From DASUHT01 sp038230835 (GTDB taxonomy: Bacteria > Actinomycetota > Thermoleophilia > Gaiellales > JAICJC01): a DNA stretch of 64,000 nucleotides. The DNA is taken from the NCBI GenBank assembly GCA_038230835.1, contig JBBRMM010000015.1:1-64000 (forward strand), read 5' to 3'. Numbering within the stretch: position 1 is the first letter of the stretch; each line of letters starts with the position of its first letter. Shown here in pieces: positions 17,258 to 25,698 of this stretch. Both the position numbers and the translations under genes were made by a program. The notes below the pieces were generated by a model. The model did not search any database. It worked only from the letters and a program-made list of their open reading frames with translations, and was not told the DNA's origin.

Positions 17258-18916
17258 ATGTCCGACGCCGCGACCAAGCTGCCTGAGATCGAACACATCA
17301 AGAGCCGGAAGGACGGCCTCGACGTGCTGGGGGACATCTACCGCTACGCGGAGCTGGGATTCGAGGCCATCGAGCCCGACGACCTGGCCCTCTTTCGCTG
17401 GTACGGCCTGTACACCCAGCGCGCCCAGGAGTCGGCCGAGAGCGGCGATCCGGGACCGTCCGAGCAGACGGACGGGTATTTCATGCTGCGTATCAAGTTC
17501 CCCAACGGGGTGGTCAGCGCCGAGCAGCTGCGTACGATCGGACGGCTCGCCGAGCGGTACGGGCGGGGCATGGGCGACATCACGACCCGGCAGAACATTC
17601 AGCTGCACTGGCTGGCCATCGAGGATGTGCCGATCGTGCTCGACGAGCTGAATGCCGTCGGCTTGTCGTTCACCCAGGCCTGTGGCGACGTGTGGCGCAA
17701 CGTGGTGGGCTGCCCGCTGGCCGGCGTGGACGGGCATGAGCTACTCGACTCACGCGAGCTGGTCGAGGAGCTCGAGCGAACATTCGTGGGTGACCGGCGG
17801 TTCTCGAACCTCCCCCGCAAGTTCAAGGTGTCGGTGTCGGGCTGTCTACATCGCTGCGCGCAGCACGAGATCAACGACATCGGGCTGGTGGCGGTCGACA
17901 GGGACGGCGTGTTGGGATATGACGTCTGGGTCGGCGGCGGGCTGGGCACATCCGCACGCGTGGGACGCCGGCTAGACGTCTTCGTGCGGCCGCAGGACGC
18001 CGCCGAGCTGTGCGCCGTGATCACCGAGATCTACCGTGACGAAGGGCGGCGCACCAAGCGCACCCGCGCCCGGATCAAGTTCCTGGTCGACGAGTGGGGG
18101 GTCGAGCGGCTGCGCGACGAGGTCGAGGCCAAGCTCGGCCGCGAGCTCGAGCGATCGGTGGTGCCGGCCGACCCGATCGACCCCCACCGCGATCATCTCG
18201 GCGTCCATCCGCAGGTCCAGCCGGGTCTCTACTACCTGGGCGCGACCACGCTGCGCGGGAGGTTCACCGCGGAGCAGATGATCGGCGCGGCGGATGTCGC
18301 CGACCGCTTCGGCTCCGGTGCTCTGCGCTGCACGAATCGCCAGAACATCATCGTGCTCGACGTACCCGACCAGCACGTCGAGGAGGCCGCGGCGTCGCTG
18401 CGCGACATCGGCCTGCCGACCGAGGCTTCCACGTTCCGGCGAGGCGTCATCTCGTGCACCGGGATGCAGTTCTGCAAGCTTGCGATCGTCGAGACCAAGG
18501 ATCGGGCGGCTGAGTTGATCGCCCATCTGGAGCGCCGGGTGGGCGACCTTGCGGGATCGATCCGGATCAACCTCAACGGCTGCCCCAACGCCTGTGCCCA
18601 GTACCAGATCGCCGACATCGGATTGCAGGGCGGGATCGCCCGCCTCGGGGACGGCAGCCGTGTGCAGGGTTTCATCCTGCACGTCGGCGGCCATCTCGGT
18701 GAGGACGCCGGTTTCGGCCGCAGGGTGTCGTCCAAGGCGCTGCCTGCGGACGACATCAAGTATGTCGTCGAGCGGATCGTGCGCGCCTACAAGGCCGAGC
18801 GGCCGGCTGACGGGACGTTCGCCCAGTGGGTGGCCCTGCGGAGCGACGGACGGCTGGCGGCTCTGGCCGGCGTCTCGGTCAGCCGCGAGCCGGAGCGCGA
18901 GGAGGTCGCGGCCTGA
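17258..18916 (+). CDS. Ferredoxin-dependent nitrite/sulfite reductase
   Basis: A 552-residue siroheme/[4Fe-4S] reductase that passes six electrons to nitrite or sulfite. Two repeats are visible: the first with GRGMGDITTRQNIQLHWL, the second with LRCTNRQNIIVLDVPD. The cofactor cysteines are in SCTGMQFC and NGCPNACAQYQ, the CX5C/CX3C pattern that holds the cluster and siroheme. The start has GGAGG 7 nt upstream (17246-17250). Nitrite versus sulfite use cannot be decided by eye. The divergent GntR regulator probably controls it. Its last 38 bp overlap the convergent kinase-like gene. Confidence 0.9.
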   Translation: MSDAATKLPEIEHIKSRKDGLDVLGDIYRYAELGFEAIEPDDLALFRWYGLYTQRAQESAESGDPGPSEQTDGYFMLRIKFPNGVVSAEQLRTIGRLAERYGRGMGDITTRQNIQLHWLAIEDVPIVLDELNAVGLSFTQACGDVWRNVVGCPLAGVDGHELLDSRELVEELERTFVGDRRFSNLPRKFKVSVSGCLHRCAQHEINDIGLVAVDRDGVLGYDVWVGGGLGTSARVGRRLDVFVRPQDAAELCAVITEIYRDEGRRTKRTRARIKFLVDEWGVERLRDEVEAKLGRELERSVVPADPIDPHRDHLGVHPQVQPGLYYLGATTLRGRFTAEQMIGAADVADRFGSGALRCTNRQNIIVLDVPDQHVEEAAASLRDIGLPTEASTFRRGVISCTGMQFCKLAIVETKDRAAELIAHLERRVGDLAGSIRINLNGCPNACAQYQIADIGLQGGIARLGDGSRVQGFILHVGGHLGEDAGFGRRVSSKALPADDIKYVVERIVRAYKAERPADGTFAQWVALRSDGRLAALAGVSVSREPEREEVAA

Positions 18917-19454
18917 TCTCGTCCTGAGCCGCGATCCAGCGGCTCATCTCGGCAAGCGAGCAGAGCCGCACCAGGGTGAGGTGCCGGAACCGGTCGTCCC
19001 ACAGCCGGTCGGGCATCGTCGCACGCATCCGGCGATGGCTCCGGATGGCCCAACCGAGCAGTGACTCACGACCCCAGAACACGCCGCGCAGCGTCTCGAC
19101 GTTGCCGTTGAGGATCCGCTCGCGGGTGATCAGCCTGCGCGTGCTGCGGCGGACCAGCCGGAACAGCGTACGCTCGATCCGGTCGTCGAGCCAGACCAGC
19201 GTGTCGGCATGCTCCAGCAGCATGTCACCCAACTTGCGCTCGTAGCCGCCGTCGATCACCCAGCCGTCGGGTGCGGATCGCATGAATTCGGCCACCCGGT
19301 CGCGGAGCGCCTCGTCGGGGGTCTCCCACCAACCGGGCCCGTGCACGAGCAGATCGAGCTGACACACCGGCAGCCCGGTGCGCACGGCCAGCGCGTGTGC
19401 GAGCGTCGTCTTGCCCGAACCCGAGATCCCCACGATCAGATATCGCCGCCCCAT
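18879..19454 (-). CDS. P-loop nucleotide-kinase-like protein (adenylate kinase/FlaR-like)
   Basis: A 191-residue P-loop protein. Walker A is at the very start (MGRRYLIVGISGSGKTTLA). The family traits LPVCQLDLLVHGPGW, GWVIDGGYERKLGD and VWLDDRIERTLFRLVRRS match proteins called topology-modulation or adenylate-kinase-related, small kinases of unknown substrate. The ATG at 19454 gives the right N terminus; the frame is open far upstream only because of GC richness. Its 3' end overlaps the convergent reductase gene. Confidence 0.8.
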   Translation of the reverse strand: MGRRYLIVGISGSGKTTLAHALAVRTGLPVCQLDLLVHGPGWWETPDEALRDRVAEFMRSAPDGWVIDGGYERKLGDMLLEHADTLVWLDDRIERTLFRLVRRSTRRLITRERILNGNVETLRGVFWGRESLLGWAIRSHRRMRATMPDRLWDDRFRHLTLVRLCSLAEMSRWIAAQDEIRPRPPRAPARG

Positions 19455-19578
19455 GGCGGCCCGGATTGTACGCACGTCGGCGCGCCGCCTGGGCGGCGGG
19501 TTCCCCTTTGACGATCGCGTGCGGGTCGATCTACCATTCCCGGTCAGGAAGTGCGGAATGGCCGGGGCGATCCCCGGC

Positions 19579-19694
19579 GCATCGCATCGCGAGAGGCGGA
19601 GGGACCGGCCCTGTGAAGCCTCGGCAACCATCCCGGCCGCCGGGCGGGAGAGGTGCCAACTCCGGCGAGGCTCCCGAGTCTCGGAAGATGTGAA
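19579..19694 (+). ncRNA. SAM riboswitch (S-box, SAM-I/IV type)
   Basis: The leader of thrC contains the S-box core in order: GAGAGGCGGAGGGAC, GGCCCTGTGAAGCC and CGGCAACC (19591-19628), then AGAGGTGCCAACTCC (19649-19663) and a closing GATG at 19687-19690. These are the conserved joining regions that bind S-adenosylmethionine. A GC-rich hairpin can form just downstream (about 19697-19724), before an AGGGGA ribosome-binding site, so SAM could act on termination or translation. Confidence 0.85.
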
Positions 19695-19740
19695 CTGGCC
19701 CCGGTGGCTGATCTCGCCGGGCCTGAACGTAGGGGATCGA

Positions 19741-20964
19741 ATGAAGGCCGACAGGCTCGTCTGCAAGGGTTGCGGTGCCGAACATCCGCTGGACGCACAG
19801 TTCGCGTGCACGCTCTGTCTCGGCCCGCTAGAGGTGGGGTTCTCGGGTGCCGAGGATCCGGTGTCCCGCGATCGGGTCGAGGCCGGCCCCCGGACCCTCT
19901 GGCGGTACGTCGACTTCCTGCCGGTGGCGGCGCCCGAACGGGGGCTTCCGGTTGGCCTGTCGCCGCTGATCCGCGCGGAGCGTCTGGCGGGCGAGCTCGG
20001 TGTGGACTGTGAGCTGTACGTGAAGACCGAGACCTCCAACCCGACTCACTCGTTCAAAGACCGAGTGGTCGCCGTCGCCGCTGCGAAGGCGCAGGAGCTC
20101 GGCTTCGAGGCGCTCGCCTGTGCATCCACCGGCAACCTGGCGGGAGCGACGGCGGCGGCGGCAGCCGCCCTGGGCCTTCCGGCGTACATCTTCGTCCCGG
20201 ACGATCTGGAGCGCGAGAAGATCGTCTCGGCGGCGGCGTACGGCGCGACCGTGTTCGCTGTCGAAGGCTCGTACGACGACGTCAACCGCCTGTGCTCGGA
20301 GCTCGCATACGAGCGGCCGTGGGCGTTCGTCAACGTGAACATGCGCGCGTACTACTCGGAGGGCTCGAAGACGATCGCCCTCGAGACGGCCGAGCAGCTG
20401 GGTTGGCGAGCCCCTGACCGGGTGGTCGTGCCGATCGCCTCCGGCTCGCTGTACACCAAGATCCTGCAGGGCTTCGAGCAGGGCCGCGCAACCGGGCTGA
20501 TCGATCCGGGCCCGGTGCCGATCATGCACGGGGCACAGGGTGCTGGTTGCGCCCCGGTTGCCACCGCCTTTGCGACCGGCGCCGACCAGGTGCGCCCGGT
20601 GCGTCCGACCGGGATCGCCAAGTCGCTGGCGATCGGAAATCCCGCCGACGGCGTGTTCGCGCTCGAGGTCGCCCGGCGGACCGGGGGATCGATCGATGCG
20701 GTGACCGACGAGGAGATCGTGGACGGCATCAGGCTGCTCGCATCGACGACCGGCATCTTCACCGAGACGGCTGGGGGCGTGACGATCGCCGTGTTGCGCA
20801 AGCTCGCCGAGCGGGGCGAGCTCCGCCGCGCGGAGACCGTCGTCGCTTACGTCACCGGCGACGGTCTGAAGACCATCGATGCAATCGCCCCCACGGTCGT
20901 CACGGTGCCGGTGCCCGCCGACATCGATGCCGTGGATGCCGCGTTGGCGGCCGTTCCCGCCTGA
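19741..20964 (+). CDS. thrC: Threonine synthase
   Basis: A 407-residue PLP enzyme that converts O-phosphohomoserine to threonine. A zinc-ribbon-like N terminus (CKGCGAEHPL...CTLC) precedes the fold-type-II core. The PLP lysine is in NPTHSFKDRVV and the phosphate-binding loop in ACASTGNLAGATAA. VVVPIASGSLYTKILQG and GIFTETAGGVTIA complete the family pattern. It sits directly under a SAM riboswitch, so its synthesis should fall when SAM is plentiful. A strong hairpin follows at 20991-21026. Confidence 0.9.
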   Translation: MKADRLVCKGCGAEHPLDAQFACTLCLGPLEVGFSGAEDPVSRDRVEAGPRTLWRYVDFLPVAAPERGLPVGLSPLIRAERLAGELGVDCELYVKTETSNPTHSFKDRVVAVAAAKAQELGFEALACASTGNLAGATAAAAAALGLPAYIFVPDDLEREKIVSAAAYGATVFAVEGSYDDVNRLCSELAYERPWAFVNVNMRAYYSEGSKTIALETAEQLGWRAPDRVVVPIASGSLYTKILQGFEQGRATGLIDPGPVPIMHGAQGAGCAPVATAFATGADQVRPVRPTGIAKSLAIGNPADGVFALEVARRTGGSIDAVTDEEIVDGIRLLASTTGIFTETAGGVTIAVLRKLAERGELRRAETVVAYVTGDGLKTIDAIAPTVVTVPVPADIDAVDAALAAVPA

Positions 20965-20990
20965 CCCACGGCCTCGCCGGAGAGAAGAGA

Positions 20991-21026
20991 GGGCCGGGCA
21001 CCGCTCGGCGGCGAGGCGCCCGGCCC
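20991..21026 (+). terminator. GC-rich terminator hairpin after thrC
   Basis: GGGCCGGGC (20991-20999) pairs with GCCCGGCCC (21018-21026) in the gap between thrC and the convergent thioredoxin gene. No U-tract follows. Confidence 0.6.
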
Positions 21027-21129
21027 GCTCGTGGTTGATGATCGGCGCGCCTCGGGTGGCCGGGATCACCGGGTGGCGGTAGTCACCGTCCCCGTTCTGG
21101 CGTGTCCCGGCTACCGCACTTTGCGCGAC

Positions 21130-21471
21130 TTACGCGGCGGCGGCCGCGTGCTGGTCGAGGCCGAGTGCCGCGGCGAGTTGGAGCTTGGGCCTGGCGCCGA
21201 CCGCTGTCGAGACGACCTTGCCGTCCTTCAACAGCAGGATCGTGGGGATGCTGGAGACGCCGAACGACGCCGCCAGTTCGGGCTGGGCGTCGACGTCGAC
21301 CTTGCCGACCTTGATGCGACCGGCGTAGTCGCTCGCGAGTTCGTCCACGATCGGCCCGACCATGCGACACGGGCCGCACCACGCGGCCCACAGGTCGAGC
21401 AGCACGGGAACGTCAGCCTCGAGCACTTCGGACTTGAAGTTGGAATTGGTGATCTCGATTGCCGATGACAC
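21130..21471 (-). CDS. trxA: Thioredoxin
   Basis: A 113-residue cytosolic thioredoxin that reduces protein disulfides. The active site is LWAAWCGPCRMVGP, and the cis-proline is in VSSIPTILLLKDGK. Length and motifs are normal, with an Ala-rich tail. It is divergent from an ArsR-type regulator, from which it is separated by 70 bp, suggesting the regulator controls it in response to redox or metal stress. Confidence 0.95.
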   Translation of the reverse strand: MSSAIEITNSNFKSEVLEADVPVLLDLWAAWCGPCRMVGPIVDELASDYAGRIKVGKVDVDAQPELAASFGVSSIPTILLLKDGKVVSTAVGARPKLQLAAALGLDQHAAAAA

Positions 21472-21490
21472 GGTGAGACTCCTTACGAGT

Positions 21491-21534
21491 AACTAGTTAG
21501 CTGAGTGGTTATATAGTTGCACATGCGCTACACT
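21491..21534. promoter_or_regulatory. Divergent trxA/arsR promoter region with AACTA...TAGTT dyad
   Basis: AACTA (21491-21495) and TAGTT (21514-21518) form an interrupted dyad in the only AT-rich stretch nearby, a layout used by ArsR/SmtB regulators. TACACT at 21529-21534 lies 7 nt before the ArsR ATG, consistent with a leaderless transcript. Confidence 0.4.
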
Positions 21535-21541
21535 TTCGCAA

Positions 21542-21880
21542 ATGCCCGCACCCACCTCGCTTCCGGACGCCGCGCTGGACGCGCTGGCGGAGCGCTTCCG
21601 CCTGCTGGCCGAGCCGACGCGGCTGCGACTGATCTGCCGGCTGTCGGCCGGCGAACGCTGCGTCGGCGACCTGGCGGACGACATTGGGTGCACGCAGGCG
21701 AACGTCTCCAAGCACCTCTCGCTGCTCGCCGACGCGGGCGTGCTGCGCCGCCGCCGGGCGGGCCTCAACTGCTACTACACGGTCGCCGACGCCTCGGTAT
21801 TCGCGCTCTGCGACGCTGCGTGGGACTCTGTGCGGAGGCATCTCGATGCCCTCGCTGAAGCAGTTCGCGTTCCCGACTAG
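21542..21880 (+). CDS. ArsR/SmtB-family transcriptional regulator
   Basis: A 112-residue winged-helix repressor. RFRLLAEPTRLRLICRLSAG and the recognition helix CTQANVSKHLSLLADAGVL are typical. Cys residues occur at ERCVGDL, GLNCYYTV and VFALCDA, but the classical ELCVCDL arsenic site is only half present, so the signal may be thiol oxidation rather than a metal. Leaderless start at 21542. Its last 35 bp overlap the next gene. Confidence 0.88.
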   Translation: MPAPTSLPDAALDALAERFRLLAEPTRLRLICRLSAGERCVGDLADDIGCTQANVSKHLSLLADAGVLRRRRAGLNCYYTVADASVFALCDAAWDSVRRHLDALAEAVRVPD

Positions 21881-22604
21881 CCCGCTGGCAATCGTTTTCC
21901 TGCTGGCCGCCGGCGTTGGTGCCGGGCTCGTGCTGGCGCAACCGTTCGCCTCCAGCGCGACCGCACCCGGTGTGACGGTGCTGCGATCGTCGGTTGCGAC
22001 CGCGGGCGGCCGCGCTCCCCTGGTGCGGGTCGAAGTCTCGCTCGCCGATTCCCGCTATCGCGTGGTTCCGCTGGTCGCCGGCCGTCCGGTGTCCGGTCTG
22101 ACCGCCGTCGCGGCCATGAACGCGGACTTCTCCAACGTGACCACGGGAGTGCCGTCCGGTCGGCTGGTGATCGGTGGCCGGACGCTTGTCGCCGGTGATC
22201 CGCGGGAGCCCTCACTCGGCCTCACGCCGGGTCACGCGGTGTTCGGGGCGGGCCTGACCGGCTTCGCAGACCTCGTCTCGGGGAAGCCGCAGCTGGTCGC
22301 CGACGGCCGGCCGGTCGGCGCGCTCTGGCGTGACGGCGTGACCAGCTTCCAGCTGACCACGCGCGCGCCGCGGGTGGCGGTCGCGGTGATCGGCCGCAAG
22401 CTCGGGCTCATCGGCGTCGGCATGCCGGGGATGACGATGCGGGAGTTTCAGCGGCTCCTCGTCGGCCTGCACGTGGACCAGGCGCTCGGCTTTGACGGCG
22501 GGCCCAGCGCCGACATCGCGTTCGCCGGCAGGCCACTGCTCGGTCAGCCCGAGATCGCGGCTGCGGTGGCGGTCGCGATCGTCCGGCGCTCTAAGAAGCT
22601 CTAA
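21846..22604 (+). CDS. NAGPA-like phosphodiester glycosidase domain protein, membrane-anchored
   Basis: A 252-residue protein. An N-terminal signal-anchor (FPTSPLAIVFLLAAGVGAGL) leads to a periplasmic domain with AAMNADFSNVTTGVPSGRLV and ALGFDGGPSADIAFAG, which match the NAGPA fold. GGPS corresponds to the family's FDGGGS active-site turn, with Pro for Gly. The human enzyme removes GlcNAc from phosphodiesters; bacterial roles are mostly unknown. The ATG at 21846 has GGAGG 7 nt upstream and overlaps arsR by 35 bp. The TAA stop lies inside the left arm of a long inverted repeat. Confidence 0.75.
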   Translation: MPSLKQFAFPTSPLAIVFLLAAGVGAGLVLAQPFASSATAPGVTVLRSSVATAGGRAPLVRVEVSLADSRYRVVPLVAGRPVSGLTAVAAMNADFSNVTTGVPSGRLVIGGRTLVAGDPREPSLGLTPGHAVFGAGLTGFADLVSGKPQLVADGRPVGALWRDGVTSFQLTTRAPRVAVAVIGRKLGLIGVGMPGMTMREFQRLLVGLHVDQALGFDGGPSADIAFAGRPLLGQPEIAAAVAVAIVRRSKKL

Positions 22605-22773
22605 CAGAATGAGCTTCGTCGTGAGGCGCAGAGCGCGGTGGTCGCGGGAAGGATCGAGCGGCGAGCGGAGCGCAGGCGTGGCTGAAGCCACGTCGAGCAC
22701 CGCACGCCGCGTGGGACGCACCCGCAACCGGCGCGAACCAGCCGCAACAGGAGCCCATTCTGTTAGAGCTTCT
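22594..22773. repeat. Palindromic intergenic element, copy 4
   Basis: A perfect 18-bp inverted repeat (AGAAGCTCTAACAGAATG at 22594-22611, its complement at 22756-22773) encloses 144 bp with a central hairpin CGTGGC/TGAA/GCCACG (22677-22692). The left arm contains the TAA of the NAGPA-like gene; the right arm ends 25 bp before the convergent LysM gene's stop. The inner part shares GGCGAG, GCGCAGG and CGAGCACCGC landmarks with the other copies but is the most diverged. Confidence 0.6.
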
Positions 22774-22798
22774 AAGTAGGAAGCTCCCGGGGCGCGGG

Positions 22799-23824
22799 TC
22801 AGACGCGGGCACGCAGCGCGAGCACGTTGGCGACGTACGACTGGCTGCCGGGGAACACCCCGTGCTGGGCCACCGCCGCCGGCCCCTGGTAGTAGGCGGC
22901 GACGGCCAGTCGCTCGTCGCCGCCGAATTCCCAGAGCAGGCTGTGCAGGTAGGCCACGCCGATCCGGATGTCTCCGCCCGCGGTGCGGGGCACGCTCTCA
23001 CCGATCAGCTGGCGTTCCACGTACACCCATGTGCCCGGCTCGATCTGCATCACGCCCCACGCTCCGGTGGCCGAGGTGAGGGTCGGGTTGAAGCCGGATT
23101 CCTGCCACGCGATCGCTCGTGCCAACCGTGGGTCGACCCCGTAGTGCGCTGCCCAGTAATCGATCAGTTGCACAACATTCGATCCGCCGGTCGGCCGGCT
23201 TCTCGCGGACGACCGTGCTGAGCGTCGCGGCACACTCAGTCGTGCGCCGATCAGCAGCAGACCGTTGACCGAGATGCCGTTGGCCTGCGCGAGACGATCG
23301 AGCCCGACCCCATATGACCGCGCGATTCCCGAGAGCGTGTCGCCGGCGCGTACCACGTAGCGCCCTCGCCACCCTGCGTGCGACGTCGCATGAGCCGACC
23401 GGAGGTGGAGTGCGTGGTGCGCCCGGCGCGCCGGCACGCGAAGGCGGGTGCCGATCAGCAGGGTTGCGTACGCGGGCCTGCGGTTCAGACGAGCGAGCGC
23501 CGACAGGGACATCCCGTGTGCGCGAGCGATCCCGGTCAGCGTTTCGCCCGGGCGCACCACGTGGATGGTGAAGCGGGTGCCGCCGTTGGCCGGCGTCGAC
23601 GAGCGGGCGTGCCCCGGCACGATCAGCACCCGTCCGGTCTGCAGGATCCCGAACATCGGCATGTGGTTGAGGCGCGCGAGTTTGGCCAGCGTCGTGTGAT
23701 GGGCCTGAGCGATCCAGGTCAGGGTGTCGCCCCAGCGCACGACGTAGCGCTCGGTCGCCGAGGCGGTCGTCGTGATCGTGAGCGTCAGGAGGAGCGTGCA
23801 GACGATGAGCGTGCGCAGACGCAC
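22799..23824 (-). CDS. Secreted LysM (x3) lytic transglycosylase
   Basis: A 341-residue exported cell-wall enzyme. A signal peptide (VRLRTLIVCTLLLTLTITTT) is followed by three LysM domains at about residues 25-70, 75-125 and 135-185 (YVVRWGDTLTWIAQAH, HVVRPGETLTGIARAH, YVVRAGDTLSGIARSY) that bind peptidoglycan. A C-terminal SLT domain carries the catalytic Glu in IAWQESGFNPTLTS and GAWGVMQIEPGTW. The start chosen is GTG at 23824 with AAGGGG 8 nt upstream; GTG at 23833 is possible. It is uncoupled from the xse genes by the repeat element and a long leader. Confidence 0.9.
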   Translation of the reverse strand: MRLRTLIVCTLLLTLTITTTASATERYVVRWGDTLTWIAQAHHTTLAKLARLNHMPMFGILQTGRVLIVPGHARSSTPANGGTRFTIHVVRPGETLTGIARAHGMSLSALARLNRRPAYATLLIGTRLRVPARRAHHALHLRSAHATSHAGWRGRYVVRAGDTLSGIARSYGVGLDRLAQANGISVNGLLLIGARLSVPRRSARSSARSRPTGGSNVVQLIDYWAAHYGVDPRLARAIAWQESGFNPTLTSATGAWGVMQIEPGTWVYVERQLIGESVPRTAGGDIRIGVAYLHSLLWEFGGDERLAVAAYYQGPAAVAQHGVFPGSQSYVANVLALRARV

Positions 23825-24052
23825 GACCTTCACCCCTTTTCCGTGGGGAACAGCGGCAATGGTCTGACTTCGCCGCGGCCGGCCCGGATCCCTGCAATCA
23901 CGTCCGATCCGGCTGATACGGTCGTCCGTACATGCCCGTCCACTCCCCCTGACCCGAACCTGTCCGCGCCTATGCGCCCGTTCGGGGCGCCGGTGCGATC
24001 CGTCCGGTGCAGACCCGGCGGTTCGCACCGGCGCACGGGCTGTGCTAGTGGA
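23825..24052 (-). other. Non-coding leader of the LysM gene with long-range stems
   Basis: A 228-bp stretch with no credible gene. On the minus strand it contains a perfect 12-bp stem, GCGCCGGTGCGA with its complement (arms at 24023-24034 and 23987-23998), then CCCGAAC/GTTCGGG, and a purine-rich AAAAGGGG just before the start. A c-di-AMP riboswitch is common before such genes in actinobacteria, but its conserved blocks were not found. The stems could be a terminator for xseB or a regulatory leader. Confidence 0.4.
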
Positions 24053-24203
24053 TCGTCAGGCAACGTTTGCGGGTTCTGGCGGCTGCAACGCGGCGCGCTG
24101 CGGCGTCCTCGGTCGCGCCAATAGTGCCAACTATTGGCGCTCCCTGCGTCCTGGCATCGCTTGCGTTTCGCTCGCCATCGACACCACCAACGTTGCCTGA
24201 CGA
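24053..24203. repeat. Palindromic intergenic element, copy 1
   Basis: A perfect 15-bp inverted repeat (TCGTCAGGCAACGTT at 24053-24067, complement at 24189-24203) encloses a core with a 10-bp hairpin GCGCCAATAG/TGCCAA/CTATTGGCGC (24115-24140) flanked by GCGTCCTCGG and CCCTGCGTCCTGGC. It starts 19 nt after the xseB stop. The core closely matches the element at 30569-30770 in reverse orientation, while the outer arms are unrelated in sequence. Confidence 0.75.
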
Positions 24204-24222
24204 CCCACCAGGTCGGGGCGAT

Positions 24223-24438
24223 CTACCCCGTGGCTGGTGGGGTCTTGCCCATGCGTTCGAGCAGTTCTGCGACACGCGCCTCGGCCTGGTCGAGCTTGGC
24301 CCGGCACAGCGCGTGCAGCTGCTCTCCGCGTTCCCACAGCGCCAGCGCCTCGTCCAGCGAGGTGCGGCCGTCCTCCAGCTTGTGGACGATCTGCTCGAGC
24401 TCCTCGCGGGCGGCCTCGAACGTCGGCTCGGCGCTCAT
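24223..24438 (-). CDS. xseB: Exodeoxyribonuclease VII small subunit
   Basis: A 71-residue helical protein matching XseB: FEAAREELEQIVHKLEDGRT, SLDEALALWERGEQLHALC and LDQAEARVAEL. Several copies bind the long helix of XseA to form the single-strand-specific exonuclease VII. The ATG overlaps the xseA stop (24435-24438), so the two are translationally coupled in the usual xseA-xseB order. Confidence 0.95.
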   Translation of the reverse strand: MSAEPTFEAAREELEQIVHKLEDGRTSLDEALALWERGEQLHALCRAKLDQAEARVAELLERMGKTPPATG

Positions 24439-25667
24439 GGGCGCACCTCCGTCACCGTTGCCGTGAGCGAGCCGCGCGCGAGCCGGACGCCGATCTCCTC
24501 GTCGGCGGAGGTGGCGGCCGCGGCGCGCAGCACCGCGCCGTGCGAGTCGACTGCGATCGCGTACCCACGTTCGAGGGTGGCTGCTGGACCCAGCAGCCGA
24601 AGCCGGTCGCGGGCTCCGTCGACCCGAGCGGTCTCCCGCTCGAGCCGTCGCTCGGCGACACCGGCCAGCCGGTCGCGGGCGCGGTCGATCTCGGCCCGGC
24701 GATTGGCGATCCATGTGGTCGGGTCGGCGAATGCCGGCCGCGCGGCGAGCAGCAGCAGCATCCGCCGCGCGCTCTGCGCTCCGAGCTCGAGCGCTCGCGA
24801 TCCACGGCCGAGCAGTGCGTCCAGCGACGCCAGTTCGCCTGCGTGGTCGGGCACGACCAGCTTCGCCGCCAGGCTCGGAGTCCCGGCGCGCACGTCGGCG
24901 GCCAGATCGACCAGCGGCGAGTCCTGCTCGTGCCCGATCGCCGACACGACCGGTGTTGCGCATCCGGCGACCGCCCTGCACACCGACTCCTCCGAGAACG
25001 GCAGCAGATCCTCGACACTGCCACCGCCGCGGGCGATCACGATCACGTCCACCTCGGGGTCGGCGTCCAGCCGGCGGATCGCGGCGACGATCCGGCCGGG
25101 GGCTCCCGCGCCCTGTACGACGGTCTCCTCGATCCGAAATCGGGCCGGTGGATACCGCGTCGTGGCGGTCTCGACCACGTCGCGCTTGGCGGCGGCGTCC
25201 TTCCCGCAGACGAGGCCGATGGTGCGCGGCAAGAACGGAAGCGGCCGCTTCCGTCGCGGGTCGAAGAGCCCCTCCAGGGCGAGTTGCCGGCGCAGTTCCT
25301 CGATCCGCTGGAGGAGCCGGCCGAGCCCCACCGGTTCGATCTGCAGCACGGAGAATCGGAACTCCCCTCGCCTGGGCCACAGCTCGGCCCGGCCGAGAGC
25401 GTGCACGCGCTGGCCCGCCGCCGGCGCCGGCTCAACCTCGGCGAACCGCTGTCGAGTCATCGTCGCCGGCAGCATCGCGCCGTCGTGGGGATCCTTCAAA
25501 GACAGGTACACCAGGCCCCACGACGGGTTGTGCCGCAGCTCCGCGATCTCGCCCTCCACCCACACGGCCGGAAGCCGCTTCAGAAAGCCGCTCACGCCCT
25601 GGTTGAAGCTGGAGACGGAGTAGACCTTGCGATCGCCGTCGGGGACGGCTTGAGGTTCGACGCTCAC
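24435..25667 (-). CDS. xseA: Exodeoxyribonuclease VII large subunit
   Basis: A 410-residue catalytic subunit of exonuclease VII. The OB-fold N terminus contains VWVEGEIAELRHNPSWGLVY and SLKDPHDGAML; the catalytic core has DVIVIARGGGSVEDLLPFSE and VVSAIGHEQDSPLVDLAADV, where GGGS and GHE are family signatures. A long coiled-coil arm follows, and the C terminus ends with ATLERGYAIAVDSHG. GTG start at 25667. It degrades single-stranded DNA to acid-soluble oligonucleotides during repair. Confidence 0.95.
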   Translation of the reverse strand: MSVEPQAVPDGDRKVYSVSSFNQGVSGFLKRLPAVWVEGEIAELRHNPSWGLVYLSLKDPHDGAMLPATMTRQRFAEVEPAPAAGQRVHALGRAELWPRRGEFRFSVLQIEPVGLGRLLQRIEELRRQLALEGLFDPRRKRPLPFLPRTIGLVCGKDAAAKRDVVETATTRYPPARFRIEETVVQGAGAPGRIVAAIRRLDADPEVDVIVIARGGGSVEDLLPFSEESVCRAVAGCATPVVSAIGHEQDSPLVDLAADVRAGTPSLAAKLVVPDHAGELASLDALLGRGSRALELGAQSARRMLLLLAARPAFADPTTWIANRRAEIDRARDRLAGVAERRLERETARVDGARDRLRLLGPAATLERGYAIAVDSHGAVLRAAAATSADEEIGVRLARGSLTATVTEVRP

Positions 25668-25698
25668 GCCGACATGCTACCGGTCGCGTGCGCGGGTC

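Noticed and set aside
23825..24052. c-di-AMP (ydaO-type) riboswitch before the LysM gene
   Set aside because: Only a GGGGTGAA-like fragment is present; the other conserved blocks are missing.
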